NCBI RefSeq assembly: GCF_024721155.1
Contig: NZ_JAHVAP010000006.1
Location: forward strand, 248,001-312,000
Reading direction: 5' to 3'
DNA from: Mucilaginibacter phenanthrenivorans
GTDB taxonomy: Bacteria > Bacteroidota > Bacteroidia > Sphingobacteriales > Sphingobacteriaceae
DNA length: 64,000 bases
Made by a program: the position numbers and the translations under genes. The notes below the pieces were generated by a model. The model saw only the letters and a program-made list of their open reading frames with translations. It made no database searches and was not told where the DNA came from. Below, piece by piece: positions 24,908 through 33,449 of this stretch. Numbering within the stretch: position 1 is the stretch's first letter; each line of letters opens with the position of its first letter.

Positions 24908-26769
24908 ATATATTTTTTGCAACGTATTTAATCAGTACGACTTTCGGTCAAGGTAAAAATGACGATTCAAAGAACATTAAGATTGCATCTGGAAAAAATA
25001 TTCTTTTTGATATTGATAATGAAAATTATGAATATCTCGCTTCAGCTATAGAGCGTGATTTATTAGGTCTTAATGTTGCGGGCAACCCAAATGCCAAAAT
25101 GTTCCATACTGTAGTGGGCTTAAATTTTTTATTAGCCGGATATAGTGAAAGTGAACGAATTGTGGTAAAAGGCGAACTGTTCGATAAAAATGACCATTCT
25201 GACGAAAAGATACAACCATCAAAACAGTCTCTAGCTATCTACAATTCGGTACTTGAGCAGATAAAGAATGTTCAATATTTTTTGCTAGTAAAAATCAATT
25301 CGCTAAACAACGGCAGTTTAGGGATTGAGTTTACGCTTTATCAAATGTTTGATAGTGGTGTCTTTGATTTCAAAAAACTCAATCCACTCAAGCATAGAGC
25401 AATCTCGTTTTCCATCGATCCCAAGAACGATGACTATCAGTCAATCATTCGGATGAATTTACATCAGGTGATTTTTGAGGCGAATACCCCACCCAAGCCC
25501 TATATTTTATACCATAATAAACCTATTAAAGATTCAATTTATGTTCCAATTGGAAACATAGAACTTGCGGGTGCTGCAGATGCCCCAGATACCTCTCCTG
25601 GTAGTTTAAAGTTACAATGGCATTTACTTTGCGAAGAGTGTCCCAATAATGACGTTACTGCATTTGCACAAACGGTTAATTTTAATGTAGAAGAATTGCA
25701 CAGGTATCACGTTAAGTTGACTGTAACTGATGGTCAGGATACTGCAGATACAACTTGTTTAATAATTGCATCAGAAAGGCCACAATTGGATTTATTTTTA
25801 CAACTTGGTAACGATTTCTCCAAGTCGAGGATTCGACTTTATACATATCAAAAAAAGTTCGTTCCAAATGACGACTCTCATTTTTTTAATATTTTTTTAC
25901 CTATATCAAGACATACAACAATCGATGTCGATAAAAATTGGGTTAATCTGGTTAACAATATCCAGGTTGTTAGTTCACTATCACATTTAAATTTTTCAGT
26001 AACGCATTATGACACAACCAATATGCGGTATAGTATTGGGGAGATACAGATTCCGATTATTGGTCGTTTTGATTTTTTTCAGCAGCAGATACCGTCTACG
26101 GTGTTCATTTTTCGAAATGACTCAACCCATACTTACGTGGGGCCACACCCTGAATTTTATAATAAATTCAGTCTTTTCGGCAAACTAGATGCCTTGGACA
26201 ATATACCTATCCCGTCAACAACGCACTTTGTTTTAAAGACGTACGACAACAATAATAGTGCAGATTATAATTTTGATTTGCAATTCCGGAGAAAAAATAG
26301 AATAAGTCCATTTTTGAACTACTCAGGGATAAATTTTAACGGCGACAAAGGCACTTCCATTAATTTAATAGGAATCGGAGTCGATTATCTAATCGTTAAA
26401 GGCATCTCTGTAGAAGGTTCCTTTGGAAGTGCAACCACTAAATCGTTTAGCTCCCCAGTAAAACCTTACTATAAGTTGGACGCGAACGTAAACATGCTCA
26501 ATTTCGAAAATGCTCTGCAGTTTTCTTTTGATTTTTCAAATTTATGTAGAGAAACGTATCATTTTCCAGCCCCTAATTCCAACGAGCCAATTACACCGGG
26601 AGGTTACCACCTACGTTTTGGGTTCGGCGGACTGCTAAGAATTTTTCCGTCTGATGCAAAATATTTTCCATTTTCATTCGATGTATTTTACAGTGTTTAT
26701 CCTAATGGCTACGAGCTATCTAATTTTTCTGAATATGGATTGAGGACGAGCTTCTACTTTGCAAAATAA
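24877..26769 (+). CDS. Secreted/outer-membrane protein with PKD-like domain (envelope module gene 3)
   Basis: 630 residues with a signal peptide (about 1-24). The N-terminal globular domain reaches to about 205. A PKD/Ig-like domain spans about 210-300 (GSLKLQWHLLCEECPNNDVT ... HRYHVKLTVTDGQDTADTTC). Beta-rich sequence follows, ending in a pattern of amphipathic strands and a final aromatic YFAK, which suggests an outer-membrane barrel. It overlaps gene 2 by 31 bases. The family is not recognised. Confidence 0.6.
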   Translation: MPKSILFISLNIFFATYLISTTFGQGKNDDSKNIKIASGKNILFDIDNENYEYLASAIERDLLGLNVAGNPNAKMFHTVVGLNFLLAGYSESERIVVKGELFDKNDHSDEKIQPSKQSLAIYNSVLEQIKNVQYFLLVKINSLNNGSLGIEFTLYQMFDSGVFDFKKLNPLKHRAISFSIDPKNDDYQSIIRMNLHQVIFEANTPPKPYILYHNKPIKDSIYVPIGNIELAGAADAPDTSPGSLKLQWHLLCEECPNNDVTAFAQTVNFNVEELHRYHVKLTVTDGQDTADTTCLIIASERPQLDLFLQLGNDFSKSRIRLYTYQKKFVPNDDSHFFNIFLPISRHTTIDVDKNWVNLVNNIQVVSSLSHLNFSVTHYDTTNMRYSIGEIQIPIIGRFDFFQQQIPSTVFIFRNDSTHTYVGPHPEFYNKFSLFGKLDALDNIPIPSTTHFVLKTYDNNNSADYNFDLQFRRKNRISPFLNYSGINFNGDKGTSINLIGIGVDYLIVKGISVEGSFGSATTKSFSSPVKPYYKLDANVNMLNFENALQFSFDFSNLCRETYHFPAPNSNEPITPGGYHLRFGFGGLLRIFPSDAKYFPFSFDVFYSVYPNGYELSNFSEYGLRTSFYFAK

Positions 26770-27062
26770 CATCCACACATTGCTAAACCAAAAACGAGAA
26801 TACTCAGAAAATACAATTCCTGATAAAGTAAGCGCGGGATTGGGTATTTATTTCAGTTTACAGTTAACGGGATAGCTGAGAGTTCAGTTAACTTAAATTT
26901 ATTGAGGCATTCCGTTGCCAGCTTCATAAAAAGATGTCTATATTTGTTTGACTAAAAAACTAACTGATGCAACATTGCAGGAAATAAGGCCGTATATGGT
27001 ACTATTTTTGCTAATCAACTGTTATTTATAATTCATTATATTTTTCTTTAAATCTATATATC
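26770..27062. other. Intergenic region, no recognised feature
   Basis: AT-rich, with no ORF, repeat or terminator that stands out. Confidence 0.4.
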
Positions 27063-27281
27063 ATGGAAGTAATTAAGCTCATAGGCCAGGCGTTAGGAAA
27101 TGTCTTAGGCTCGTACTTCAATTCGGATATGGATGTAATGAGCCCCGAAGCAAAAAAGATATTCTCTAACGAGGAAGACAAAAAGAAATACGTAGAGGCG
27201 GTGGAAAGACTGAAGTACACTCGCGACAAGGAGGAGACTATTACGCTTTCGACCAATGAAAAGATCACGTTAGTATCGTAA
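27063..27281 (+). CDS. Small soluble protein, 72 aa (membrane module gene 1)
   Basis: ATG start and a helical, charged protein (SPEAKKIFSNEEDKKKYVEA). Not recognised. Only four bases separate it from the next gene. Confidence 0.6.
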   Translation: MEVIKLIGQALGNVLGSYFNSDMDVMSPEAKKIFSNEEDKKKYVEAVERLKYTRDKEETITLSTNEKITLVS

Positions 27282-27285
27282 TAAC

Positions 27286-28332
27286 TTGGAAACACAGTTT
27301 ACGATAAGTAGCATCATATTTATTGTGTGGCTTATCGTTCCCGGGGTTATCTTCAAACGGTTTTATTATCAGGGCCAGTTCACAAAGCAATTTGGAGCTG
27401 GCCTTTTTGCTGACCGGCTTATCACGAGTATATTTTGGGGTGTCTTCGTGCAGATAATCACCTTTCTGATCTACAGCCACCTATTCGGTTTTACAATCCT
27501 AAGCATAAAAAAGTACGTTGACGGTGCCTATACCGACCTGAAAAAGGATTTGATGCCCAGCGTTCTGTATGAATACCTGATTTATATTCTAGGCTATCTG
27601 GTCTCGTTTATAGTCATGGCTGCGTTTTCGGGAATGGTCCTACACAAAATCGTTCGGCTTTTCAAAATAGACGTGCATTTCAACGTGCTGAGGTTTTCCA
27701 ATCAATGGGACTATTATTTCCGGGGGGACATTCTGGCGACGAGGGATTTCAAGGGTTCGAAGAAGGGAAAGGTGCTGTCCACCATGGTGGACATGCTCAT
27801 TGACGACGCCACTGAAAAGAACAAGCTCGTTTCGGGCTTTCTGACCCAGTACAATATTTCCCCCAAGACCGGAGAACTTGAGACCATACACTTGACTGGC
27901 GCACAGAAATATTCCGAAACGGAGAAAAGGTTCAAAGACATACCGGGAGACTGCTTCATCATTCCCTTTAGCAGGATAATCAACCTCAACCTGCGGTACA
28001 ACATCCAAGTGGTAGACAACGACAAAAAGAAAAAGGCCATTTTCAGCCTTATTTCAGCAATCGGGCTATTGGGGCTGTTATTCCTGATTATATTTCCCTG
28101 GTACCTGAAAATAAGCCTGGGTTATAAACTGCTTGGCATCCTATTTTCGCTAATTAGCGGCTTACTGCTAATCGCCATTTGCGCCAACCCCTTTCAGGCG
28201 AATGCCCAATCAAAGCTAAACGAGAAGTCATTTTGGTCAAGTTTTATAACAATGCTGGTCTTCGGGATAATCGCGCTTTTCTTCCTGAACCTGCTGCCGT
28301 CTATTGATCAAATAAGGCATATTTTTAAGTAA
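27286..28332 (+). CDS. Polytopic membrane protein, 348 aa (membrane module gene 2)
   Basis: About three N-terminal transmembrane segments (roughly 7-25, 47-65, 95-118) precede a cytoplasmic domain of about 130 residues (RFSNQWDYYFRGDILATRDF ... GDCFIIPFSRIINLNLRY). Three further C-terminal segments follow (about 255-340). The start is a TTG at 27286, four bases after the previous stop; the next in-frame Met is about 90 residues in. A membrane-embedded sensor or channel is possible. The family is not recognised with certainty. Confidence 0.65.
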   Translation: METQFTISSIIFIVWLIVPGVIFKRFYYQGQFTKQFGAGLFADRLITSIFWGVFVQIITFLIYSHLFGFTILSIKKYVDGAYTDLKKDLMPSVLYEYLIYILGYLVSFIVMAAFSGMVLHKIVRLFKIDVHFNVLRFSNQWDYYFRGDILATRDFKGSKKGKVLSTMVDMLIDDATEKNKLVSGFLTQYNISPKTGELETIHLTGAQKYSETEKRFKDIPGDCFIIPFSRIINLNLRYNIQVVDNDKKKKAIFSLISAIGLLGLLFLIIFPWYLKISLGYKLLGILFSLISGLLLIAICANPFQANAQSKLNEKSFWSSFITMLVFGIIALFFLNLLPSIDQIRHIFK

Positions 28333-28334
28333 TC

Positions 28335-28892
28335 ATGGAAGAAGAATGGCCGAAAAACGTAACGTGGTGGAATAAGATCGAACCGAAAACGGCAGAACTC
28401 GCCCTCCATCAGACTGAAACGGAGCTTGCCGAGACGGTAAAAACCGCCCAGAGCATCCAGGACCGGGCGGATAAGCTCCTGTCCTTGCTTACCCCTGCCA
28501 TTTTTGCGTTGTTGACATACCTGGTTACATTAGTCGATAAGCCCAAAGGCTCGCTCTATCTGACTGCCGCCATTTTATTCCTGTTTCTAGTAGCAGCATT
28601 GGTATTCGTATTTTTAAACATAAGGCCTTACACGATCAGAATCCCAGGAAATCTTGCGGAAACTTATATCAACGACAACTTTATAAGCAATGAAACTAAG
28701 GGCGATGATCAGTATTTGCCCATATTGCTACAAGTATGCAGTGACTATAAATATCGAATAGGTCAAAACAATCTTTCCAACAAAACAAGGTCCGGCAGAA
28801 ACCTTAAGGCCATCAAGATTACCATGTGGGGACTATTCTTATCTCCGATCCTAGCTATTACCTTACACCTTTTATGTGTGAATTGTTTTTAA
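28335..28892 (+). CDS. Membrane protein with 2-TM hairpin, 185 aa (membrane module gene 3)
   Basis: An amphipathic helix (AELALHQTETELAETVKTAQ) leads into two transmembrane helices (about 47-66 and 75-95). A soluble stretch and a third helix at the C-terminus (about 163-183) follow. Helix-plus-hairpin proteins of this size occur as membrane effectors in anti-phage systems (SLATT and Pycsar TM effectors). The resemblance is one of layout, not of a recognised motif. Two bases separate it from the previous stop. Confidence 0.6.
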   Translation: MEEEWPKNVTWWNKIEPKTAELALHQTETELAETVKTAQSIQDRADKLLSLLTPAIFALLTYLVTLVDKPKGSLYLTAAILFLFLVAALVFVFLNIRPYTIRIPGNLAETYINDNFISNETKGDDQYLPILLQVCSDYKYRIGQNNLSNKTRSGRNLKAIKITMWGLFLSPILAITLHLLCVNCF

Positions 28893-28989
28893 CCTGAACC
28901 TTGTCGGTAATCTGCTGGGTTTTAACAGCTGATGGCGGCAACTCTTTTTGTTTTTCCGCCACTATTTTGGCAGGTTCTTTATCTGGCAT
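28858..28989 (-). CDS. Possible 43-aa protein
   Basis: ATG-started frame beginning MPDKEPAKIVAEKQKELPPS, a charged protein. It overlaps the end of the membrane-module gene on the other strand. Support is only the plausible composition and its position in line with the 63-aa minus-strand gene upstream. Confidence 0.3.
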   Translation of the reverse strand: MPDKEPAKIVAEKQKELPPSAVKTQQITDKVQVKNNSHIKGVR

Positions 28990-29036
28990 AATGAAATTAT
29001 ATTAACAAATATAAGATTAAAACAATAACGGCAACT

Positions 29037-29228
29037 TTAATACAATAGACATTTAGAGCTGCCCCAGGGTGAAAACAATAGTATGTAAACAAGGAAAAGG
29101 AATTTAATTGCAGCAAAAACAAAAGCGATTAAAATAATGCTTTTGACCGCTTTAACCCTTTCAGCCTCGTCTCTATTGTTATTTACACTTGTTGCGGAGC
29201 CCGCCTCGTCATATATTGTATTTGCCAT
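29037..29228 (-). CDS. Small membrane protein, 63 aa
   Basis: A charged N-terminus (NNNRDEAERVKAVKS) and one transmembrane helix (about 29-51). It lies downstream of the second VirD4-like ATPase on the same strand, across about 190 bases. It could be a small membrane anchor for that ATPase, an inference from position only. Confidence 0.5.
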   Translation of the reverse strand: MANTIYDEAGSATSVNNNRDEAERVKAVKSIILIAFVFAAIKFLFLVYILLFSPWGSSKCLLY

Positions 29229-29414
29229 CGCTGTTTATAGATATGTTTAAGGTTTAGAGCAATGATTGCTAATCATTTGGTAGAGTTCTTTGAGTCTCGT
29301 CTGACAGGTTAGAAATCTACGCAATCAAAAATAAGAATAATACAAACAAAACCCCATAAGATTTGATCTCGTAATCGATATAGAGCCACAATTCAGACTT
29401 TCATATATTGAGCC

Positions 29415-30602
29415 TTATTTTAAAGCATAGGCTTGTTTTACAATAGCACTAAATGGCTTGCATCCCGCTCCGTCGATCAGCAGCTTCAAGTAAATGCTAA
29501 ACCTCGGCAGATTGATGAAGTCGTCAACTGTGAATGTCGGATAAAACTCCTCGGCCATAAGCTTTGCGTCTTGCGTTCCTAGGCGAAAGCAAATAATGCT
29601 TCCCACGTTTCCAAATATCCCGCTTCGAACCTCTTCCGGCAACTGTTCCAGGTATTGGTGCGTGAGGAAAAGGCCGACATTATACTTGCGAACCTCGCTC
29701 ATCATGGTGGCAAAGGAGGTTGTGATAAAGGAATGGCATTCGTCAATAAAAACCATAAAGGGCTTTCGTTCTTCCTCTGTAATGATGGCTCTCCTCATGC
29801 CTGCGGTTTGGATGCAGCTTGTCAAAAGGCTTCCTAAGATTTGTGACACATCCTCGCCAATACTGCCTTTCGATAGGTTGCAGACCAGAATCTTACCTTT
29901 GCCCATGATCTCTTCTAGGGAAATGCTCTCCTGCTGGCCGACAACATCCTTTAGGATCCTGTTGGCGGTGAATATGCCTGCCTTGTTGAGAATCGGCATA
30001 ATGGCCTCGGTTCTGAAGCTGTTGGTGTATTTGTCGTACTCGTTGTGCCAAAAGGACAGGATGACTGCGTTGTCGGTGTATAGTAACACCATGTTCCTAA
30101 ACGCCTGGTCCAGCAGCAGCGGCTGGATGTCCAGGAGCGTCGCGGTGGGGTAGTCTAAAAGAGTCAATATAGAAAAGCGTAAAATATATTCTAGGCGCGG
30201 CCCCCAGGAATCGCCCCATATCTTCTTGAATGAAAGCACGATCTCGGACGCTACCAAGTGCCTCGATTCTTCCGGCACGTTTAACAGCGGGTTAAAGCCG
30301 GTGCGGTGGGCGTCACTAGTAGGATCGAAGTATATGACGTCTTTTTTCCGGTGTTCGGGAATGGCGTCCAATAGCTTCAGGCTGGCGTCTCCGTGCGGTT
30401 CAACCAGGCACACTCCATAACCCTTATAAATGTCATCAATTGCCATATTTAACAGCAGGGTCGTTTTTCCCACACCTGTCTTTCCAATAGCGTATATATG
30501 CGAAAATCGGTCTTGGAGTTTGACGCCAAAGAGCCGGTTGGTGTTTCTCCAGTTTGTATAGCCGATGGGGGTGAATGGTTTTGAGTGGTCATAGGGTTGC
30601 AT
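29415..30602 (-). CDS. Second VirD4/HerA-like ATPase (type IV coupling-protein family)
   Basis: 395 residues, motor domain only. Walker A is AIGKTGVGKTTLLLNM (about 38-53), then CLVEPHGDASLKLLDAIPEH, Walker B PFMVFIDECHSF (about 280-291), THQYLEQLPEEV and the conserved GSIICFRLGTQDA segment. It has no membrane helices and no extra domain. It differs strongly from the 974-residue ATPase at 16906, so it is not a recent duplicate. It is likely to drive DNA in transfer or segregation. No relaxase or channel gene is adjacent. Confidence 0.82.
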   Translation of the reverse strand: MQPYDHSKPFTPIGYTNWRNTNRLFGVKLQDRFSHIYAIGKTGVGKTTLLLNMAIDDIYKGYGVCLVEPHGDASLKLLDAIPEHRKKDVIYFDPTSDAHRTGFNPLLNVPEESRHLVASEIVLSFKKIWGDSWGPRLEYILRFSILTLLDYPTATLLDIQPLLLDQAFRNMVLLYTDNAVILSFWHNEYDKYTNSFRTEAIMPILNKAGIFTANRILKDVVGQQESISLEEIMGKGKILVCNLSKGSIGEDVSQILGSLLTSCIQTAGMRRAIITEEERKPFMVFIDECHSFITTSFATMMSEVRKYNVGLFLTHQYLEQLPEEVRSGIFGNVGSIICFRLGTQDAKLMAEEFYPTFTVDDFINLPRFSIYLKLLIDGAGCKPFSAIVKQAYALK

Positions 30603-30727
30603 GTACCACTCTATCGTATGAAATTATTAAAGAAATAATAATTAGAGTAAAAGGATGGGTGAGCCCGGCCTTGTGCGGTACTTATGCCATGCCAGTAAAT
30701 TCCTCATACTAGTTCTATACAAGTAAT

Positions 30728-30943
30728 ATGAGTAATGATATGATGGAATCGCTAGGCAAAAGAATCAGTAACGTATCCAAAGCGGAGCCACGCAGTCTTT
30801 TGCCTAGCAGCACTGACGTTACGCGTGGCTCCGCTTTGGGTTTTGGAAACCAAGAACCGCCAATAGACATCTTACTGGACACACTGGCGGCATTAATCGT
30901 TGAGGCGTATTTTCATGACAAAAGAGGCGGAGACAAAAGTTAA
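30728..30943 (+). CDS. Small accessory ORF upstream of recombinase 2, 71 aa
   Basis: ATG start. The C-terminal half (DILLDTLAALIVEAYFHDKR) resembles the tail of the HTH protein at 32620 (LLDIYAEFIVAAYFREKSPK), so both may share a protein-interaction tail. It overlaps the recombinase gene by 29 bases from that gene's ATG. The 5' half of the coding region is almost entirely inverted repeats, so it may also act as RNA or DNA. Confidence 0.55.
   Translation: MSNDMMESLGKRISNVSKAEPRSLLPSSTDVTRGSALGFGNQEPPIDILLDTLAALIVEAYFHDKRGGDKS
30751..30839. repeat. Three interleaved inverted repeats (A B C A' B' C')
   Basis: A, GCTAGGCAAAAGA, at 30751-30763 pairs with 30796-30808. B, GTAACGT, at 30768-30774 pairs with 30816-30822. 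C, CCAAAGCGGAGCCACGC, at 30777-30793 pairs with 30823-30839. All three are perfect. Because the order is A B C A' B' C', the A and C hairpins cannot form together except as a pseudoknot. Confidence 0.85.
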
Positions 30944-32576
30944 AAAGGCAGTCATCTACTGCCGAGTGTCGACAAAAGAACAGGTTGACGAGGGAAATAG
31001 CCTTGTATCGCAAGAGCGTATTTGCCGCGAATATGCCACTAAAGATGGTTATGAAGTAGTTGAGGTCTTCATTGAAAAAGGCGAAAGCGCAAAAACTCAA
31101 AACAGAAAGGAATTGCAGCGGCTGCTGGCATTTTGCACGACGAAAAAGGGGAATGTCGACGCCGTAATTGCCTATAAAGTTGACCGCATTTCTAGAAACC
31201 TAGCCGACTACAGCTACATTCGGGTAAAACTGAAAAGGTTCAACGTAGAAATAAAATCAGCCACGGAATTCTTTGAGGACACGCCGGCTGGCCGGTTTAT
31301 GGAAAACATCATCGCCAATGTTGGTCAATTCGACAACGATGTCAGAACGGAACGAAGCGTCGGCGGAATGAAAGAGGCGGCGCAAGAGGGACGGTATGTG
31401 TGGATGGCTCCTGTTGGCTACAGCAACGCGAAAGTAAACAGCAAGTCGACTATAGTGCAAAACGACCTGGCGCCGTTAGTCAGAAAAGCCTTTGAAATGA
31501 TTGTCGATAGAACCAATTCCTCTGAAGAAATCAGGCAGATTCTGATAAAGGAGGGCCTGGTGGGAAGAAAGGGCAATCCCATCGCTAGGTCTAAGTTTTT
31601 TAATATAATTCGCAACCCACTGTATAAAGGTTTAATAAGAAAATTTGGAATTACTTCTAAGGGCACGTTTGACCCGATAGTTTCCGAAGAACTGTTCGAC
31701 GAGGTTCAAAATATCTTAAAAGGCAAGACAAAAAAGGTCAAATACTATCAGCATGAAAACCCTGATTTCCCCTTGCGCCGGTTCGTTGTGAACGAAGACG
31801 GCAAGCAGCTAACCGGCTACTGGTCAAAGGGAAAGCGGCTGAAGTATCCCTATTATTCATTCCAAAGTCCGGGATCAACGGTCCGCAAGGAAGTACTCGA
31901 GCAAAAGTTTATGATTTTTTTGGGACGGTATACTTTCGATTTTCAGCACTTAAATATCATCAAGCATTATTTAGAAATGCATTTTGAAAAAAATATTAAA
32001 AATCAGCATAGTGAACGCCATACAATTGAAAACCGCATTGAGGAAATAAACCACCAAATAGACAAACTAATCGACTTGCAGGCAAATGGGGGGATAAGTT
32101 TGGACATGCTCACTCATAGAACTCAAAAGTTTCAAACTGAAATTGAGTACTTAAAGGACCTGTTAAAAAATCGCAAGGAAGTAATGTTTAACATTTCAGA
32201 ATTGCTGGCATTCGCTGCCGAAGTGCTGCCTGAGCCGCAAAAGCTATGGTTAAAAAGCCCTTTTAAAATAAGGAAAAAATTGCAGGTGTTCGACTTTCCT
32301 GATGGATTAGTCTTTGATGGATTAAATTTTCGAACACCTAAAATATGTAGGATTTTTAAGCTAAAAGATGATTTTGAGCCTACTTTGTCCCAGTTAGTGC
32401 CCTCTAGGTATCTAGGAAAAAACACCGTCTCGACCCACCCTTTTCAACAAAAGAATGAATTGGCAGGCTCAAAGGAATACTGGGACGGAATAGTTTCCGA
32501 GCTTTTGGAGCTTCAGCAGATCCTCGCGCCCGAACCTATAACGCAAGACGATGAAGCTGACCTGTTCTTTCGATAA
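30915..32576 (+). CDS. Large serine recombinase 2
   Basis: 553 residues from the ATG at 30915; the in-frame TTG at 30900 is a weaker start. Resolvase-type catalytic domain: VIYCRVSTKEQ with Ser 19, then YKVDRISRNLADYSYI and TPAGRFMENIIANVGQF. A recombinase domain follows (KAFEMIVDRTNSSEEIRQIL), then a zinc-ribbon-like region (about 280-325) in which the usual Cys pairs are missing (RRFVVNEDGKQLTGYWSKGK), a coiled coil (about 355-405) and a C-terminal tail. The tail is repeated at 33585. It is the second of two serine recombinases in the element and may mark a nested unit. Its att sites were not found. Confidence 0.85.
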   Translation: MTKEAETKVKKAVIYCRVSTKEQVDEGNSLVSQERICREYATKDGYEVVEVFIEKGESAKTQNRKELQRLLAFCTTKKGNVDAVIAYKVDRISRNLADYSYIRVKLKRFNVEIKSATEFFEDTPAGRFMENIIANVGQFDNDVRTERSVGGMKEAAQEGRYVWMAPVGYSNAKVNSKSTIVQNDLAPLVRKAFEMIVDRTNSSEEIRQILIKEGLVGRKGNPIARSKFFNIIRNPLYKGLIRKFGITSKGTFDPIVSEELFDEVQNILKGKTKKVKYYQHENPDFPLRRFVVNEDGKQLTGYWSKGKRLKYPYYSFQSPGSTVRKEVLEQKFMIFLGRYTFDFQHLNIIKHYLEMHFEKNIKNQHSERHTIENRIEEINHQIDKLIDLQANGGISLDMLTHRTQKFQTEIEYLKDLLKNRKEVMFNISELLAFAAEVLPEPQKLWLKSPFKIRKKLQVFDFPDGLVFDGLNFRTPKICRIFKLKDDFEPTLSQLVPSRYLGKNTVSTHPFQQKNELAGSKEYWDGIVSELLELQQILAPEPITQDDEADLFFR

Positions 32577-33021
32577 AACTGCCACTGGCCATTTGCACTA
32601 TACCTGGTACCATGGCGGCATGATGAATACCACAAAATACCCAAACAACCTCCGCCACTACCGGCTCAAACGAAAGTTCACCCAGCAGGAAGTATTGCGG
32701 CATCTGGGACATGCCAGTGCCAGTCGGCTTTCCGCCTGGGAAAACGGGGAAGCGGTGCCTGCAACGCAGCACTTGGTCACCTTAAGACATGCCAGTGCCA
32801 GTCGGCTTTCCGCCTGGGAAAACGGGGAAGCGGTGCCTGCAACGCAGCACTTGGTCACCTTATCCCTCCTGGATGGGGTACCGGTCGACAAGTTGGTGGG
32901 AGGATTTGCCAAACAGCAGCGACAGAAAGCCGCTATCAAAGAATCCGTTTCTGCCGGTGAAAGCTCGCCCAAGCTCGAAAGCCAGTTCTTGCATTATTTC
33001 GGAAATAATCACGACGACATG
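32394..33021. repeat. Segmental duplication, copy 1
   Basis: About 0.6 kb, from the TAGTGCCC before the recombinase tail to the GACATG in the HTH gene, recurs 1.18 kb downstream at 33575-34197 with few differences up to about 32920 and more after. Copy 1 holds the intact gene ends. Confidence 0.85.
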
Positions 33022-33099
33022 GCAATGGAAGAACTGCTGGACATCTATGCGGAGTTCATCGTGGCGGCTTATTTTAGGGAAAAAAGTCCAAAGGATTAA
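32620..33099 (+). CDS. HTH regulator with internally duplicated recognition segment, copy 1
   Basis: 160 residues from the ATG at 32620; the open frame extends upstream into the recombinase end but that part is unlikely to be used. The XRE-type HTH begins NLRHYRLKRKFTQQEVLRHL. The following 26 residues (HASASRLSAWENGEAVPATQ and six more) occur twice in tandem because of a 78-bp repeat, so the recognition helix is present twice. It ends with LLDIYAEFIVAAYFREKSPK, a tail shared with the ORF upstream of recombinase 2. It probably regulates the recombinase or its unit. Confidence 0.75.
   Translation: MMNTTKYPNNLRHYRLKRKFTQQEVLRHLGHASASRLSAWENGEAVPATQHLVTLRHASASRLSAWENGEAVPATQHLVTLSLLDGVPVDKLVGGFAKQQRQKAAIKESVSAGESSPKLESQFLHYFGNNHDDMAMEELLDIYAEFIVAAYFREKSPKD
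32709..32864. repeat. 78-bp tandem direct repeat, two units
   Basis: Units start at ACATGCCAGTGCC (32709 and 32787) and are identical apart from the end of the second. The length is a multiple of three, so the frame is kept. Confidence 0.92.
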
Positions 33100-33306
33100 C
33101 AAGAATCATGGGAGTATTGTTGGATACACTAATATGATATATAGTGCTAAGAGATTATTCTTTATATTCACAAATCCGAATACACTGGTTTTCGTATCTA
33201 CAAAAAACCCCTGAGGGGATCAGCCTCAAGGGTTAACATTCACAAAGCCGTGCCCGGCTTCACTTACTGTTTGTAGCAATGATACTGCCGCACCATTGTT
33301 TTCCGT

Positions 33307-33339
33307 AAAAGGTCTTTCTATAAAGGCCTTTTATTTTTT
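33307..33339 (+). terminator. Intrinsic terminator
   Basis: AAAAGGTCTTT / AAAGGCCTTTT with a four-base loop, followed by six T after one A. Confidence 0.7.
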
Positions 33340-33424
33340 CTCATATGTAATAAATACGCAATTTAAAGGTTCAAAAAATGCATATAAGGAATATATATCA
33401 ACATTTTTATGGTTGTCAACAAAA

Positions 33425-33449
33425 AATCCCTCATTTAGAGGGTTTTTTT
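33425..33449 (+). terminator. Intrinsic terminator
   Basis: CCCTC ATTTA GAGGG followed by seven T. Confidence 0.7.
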
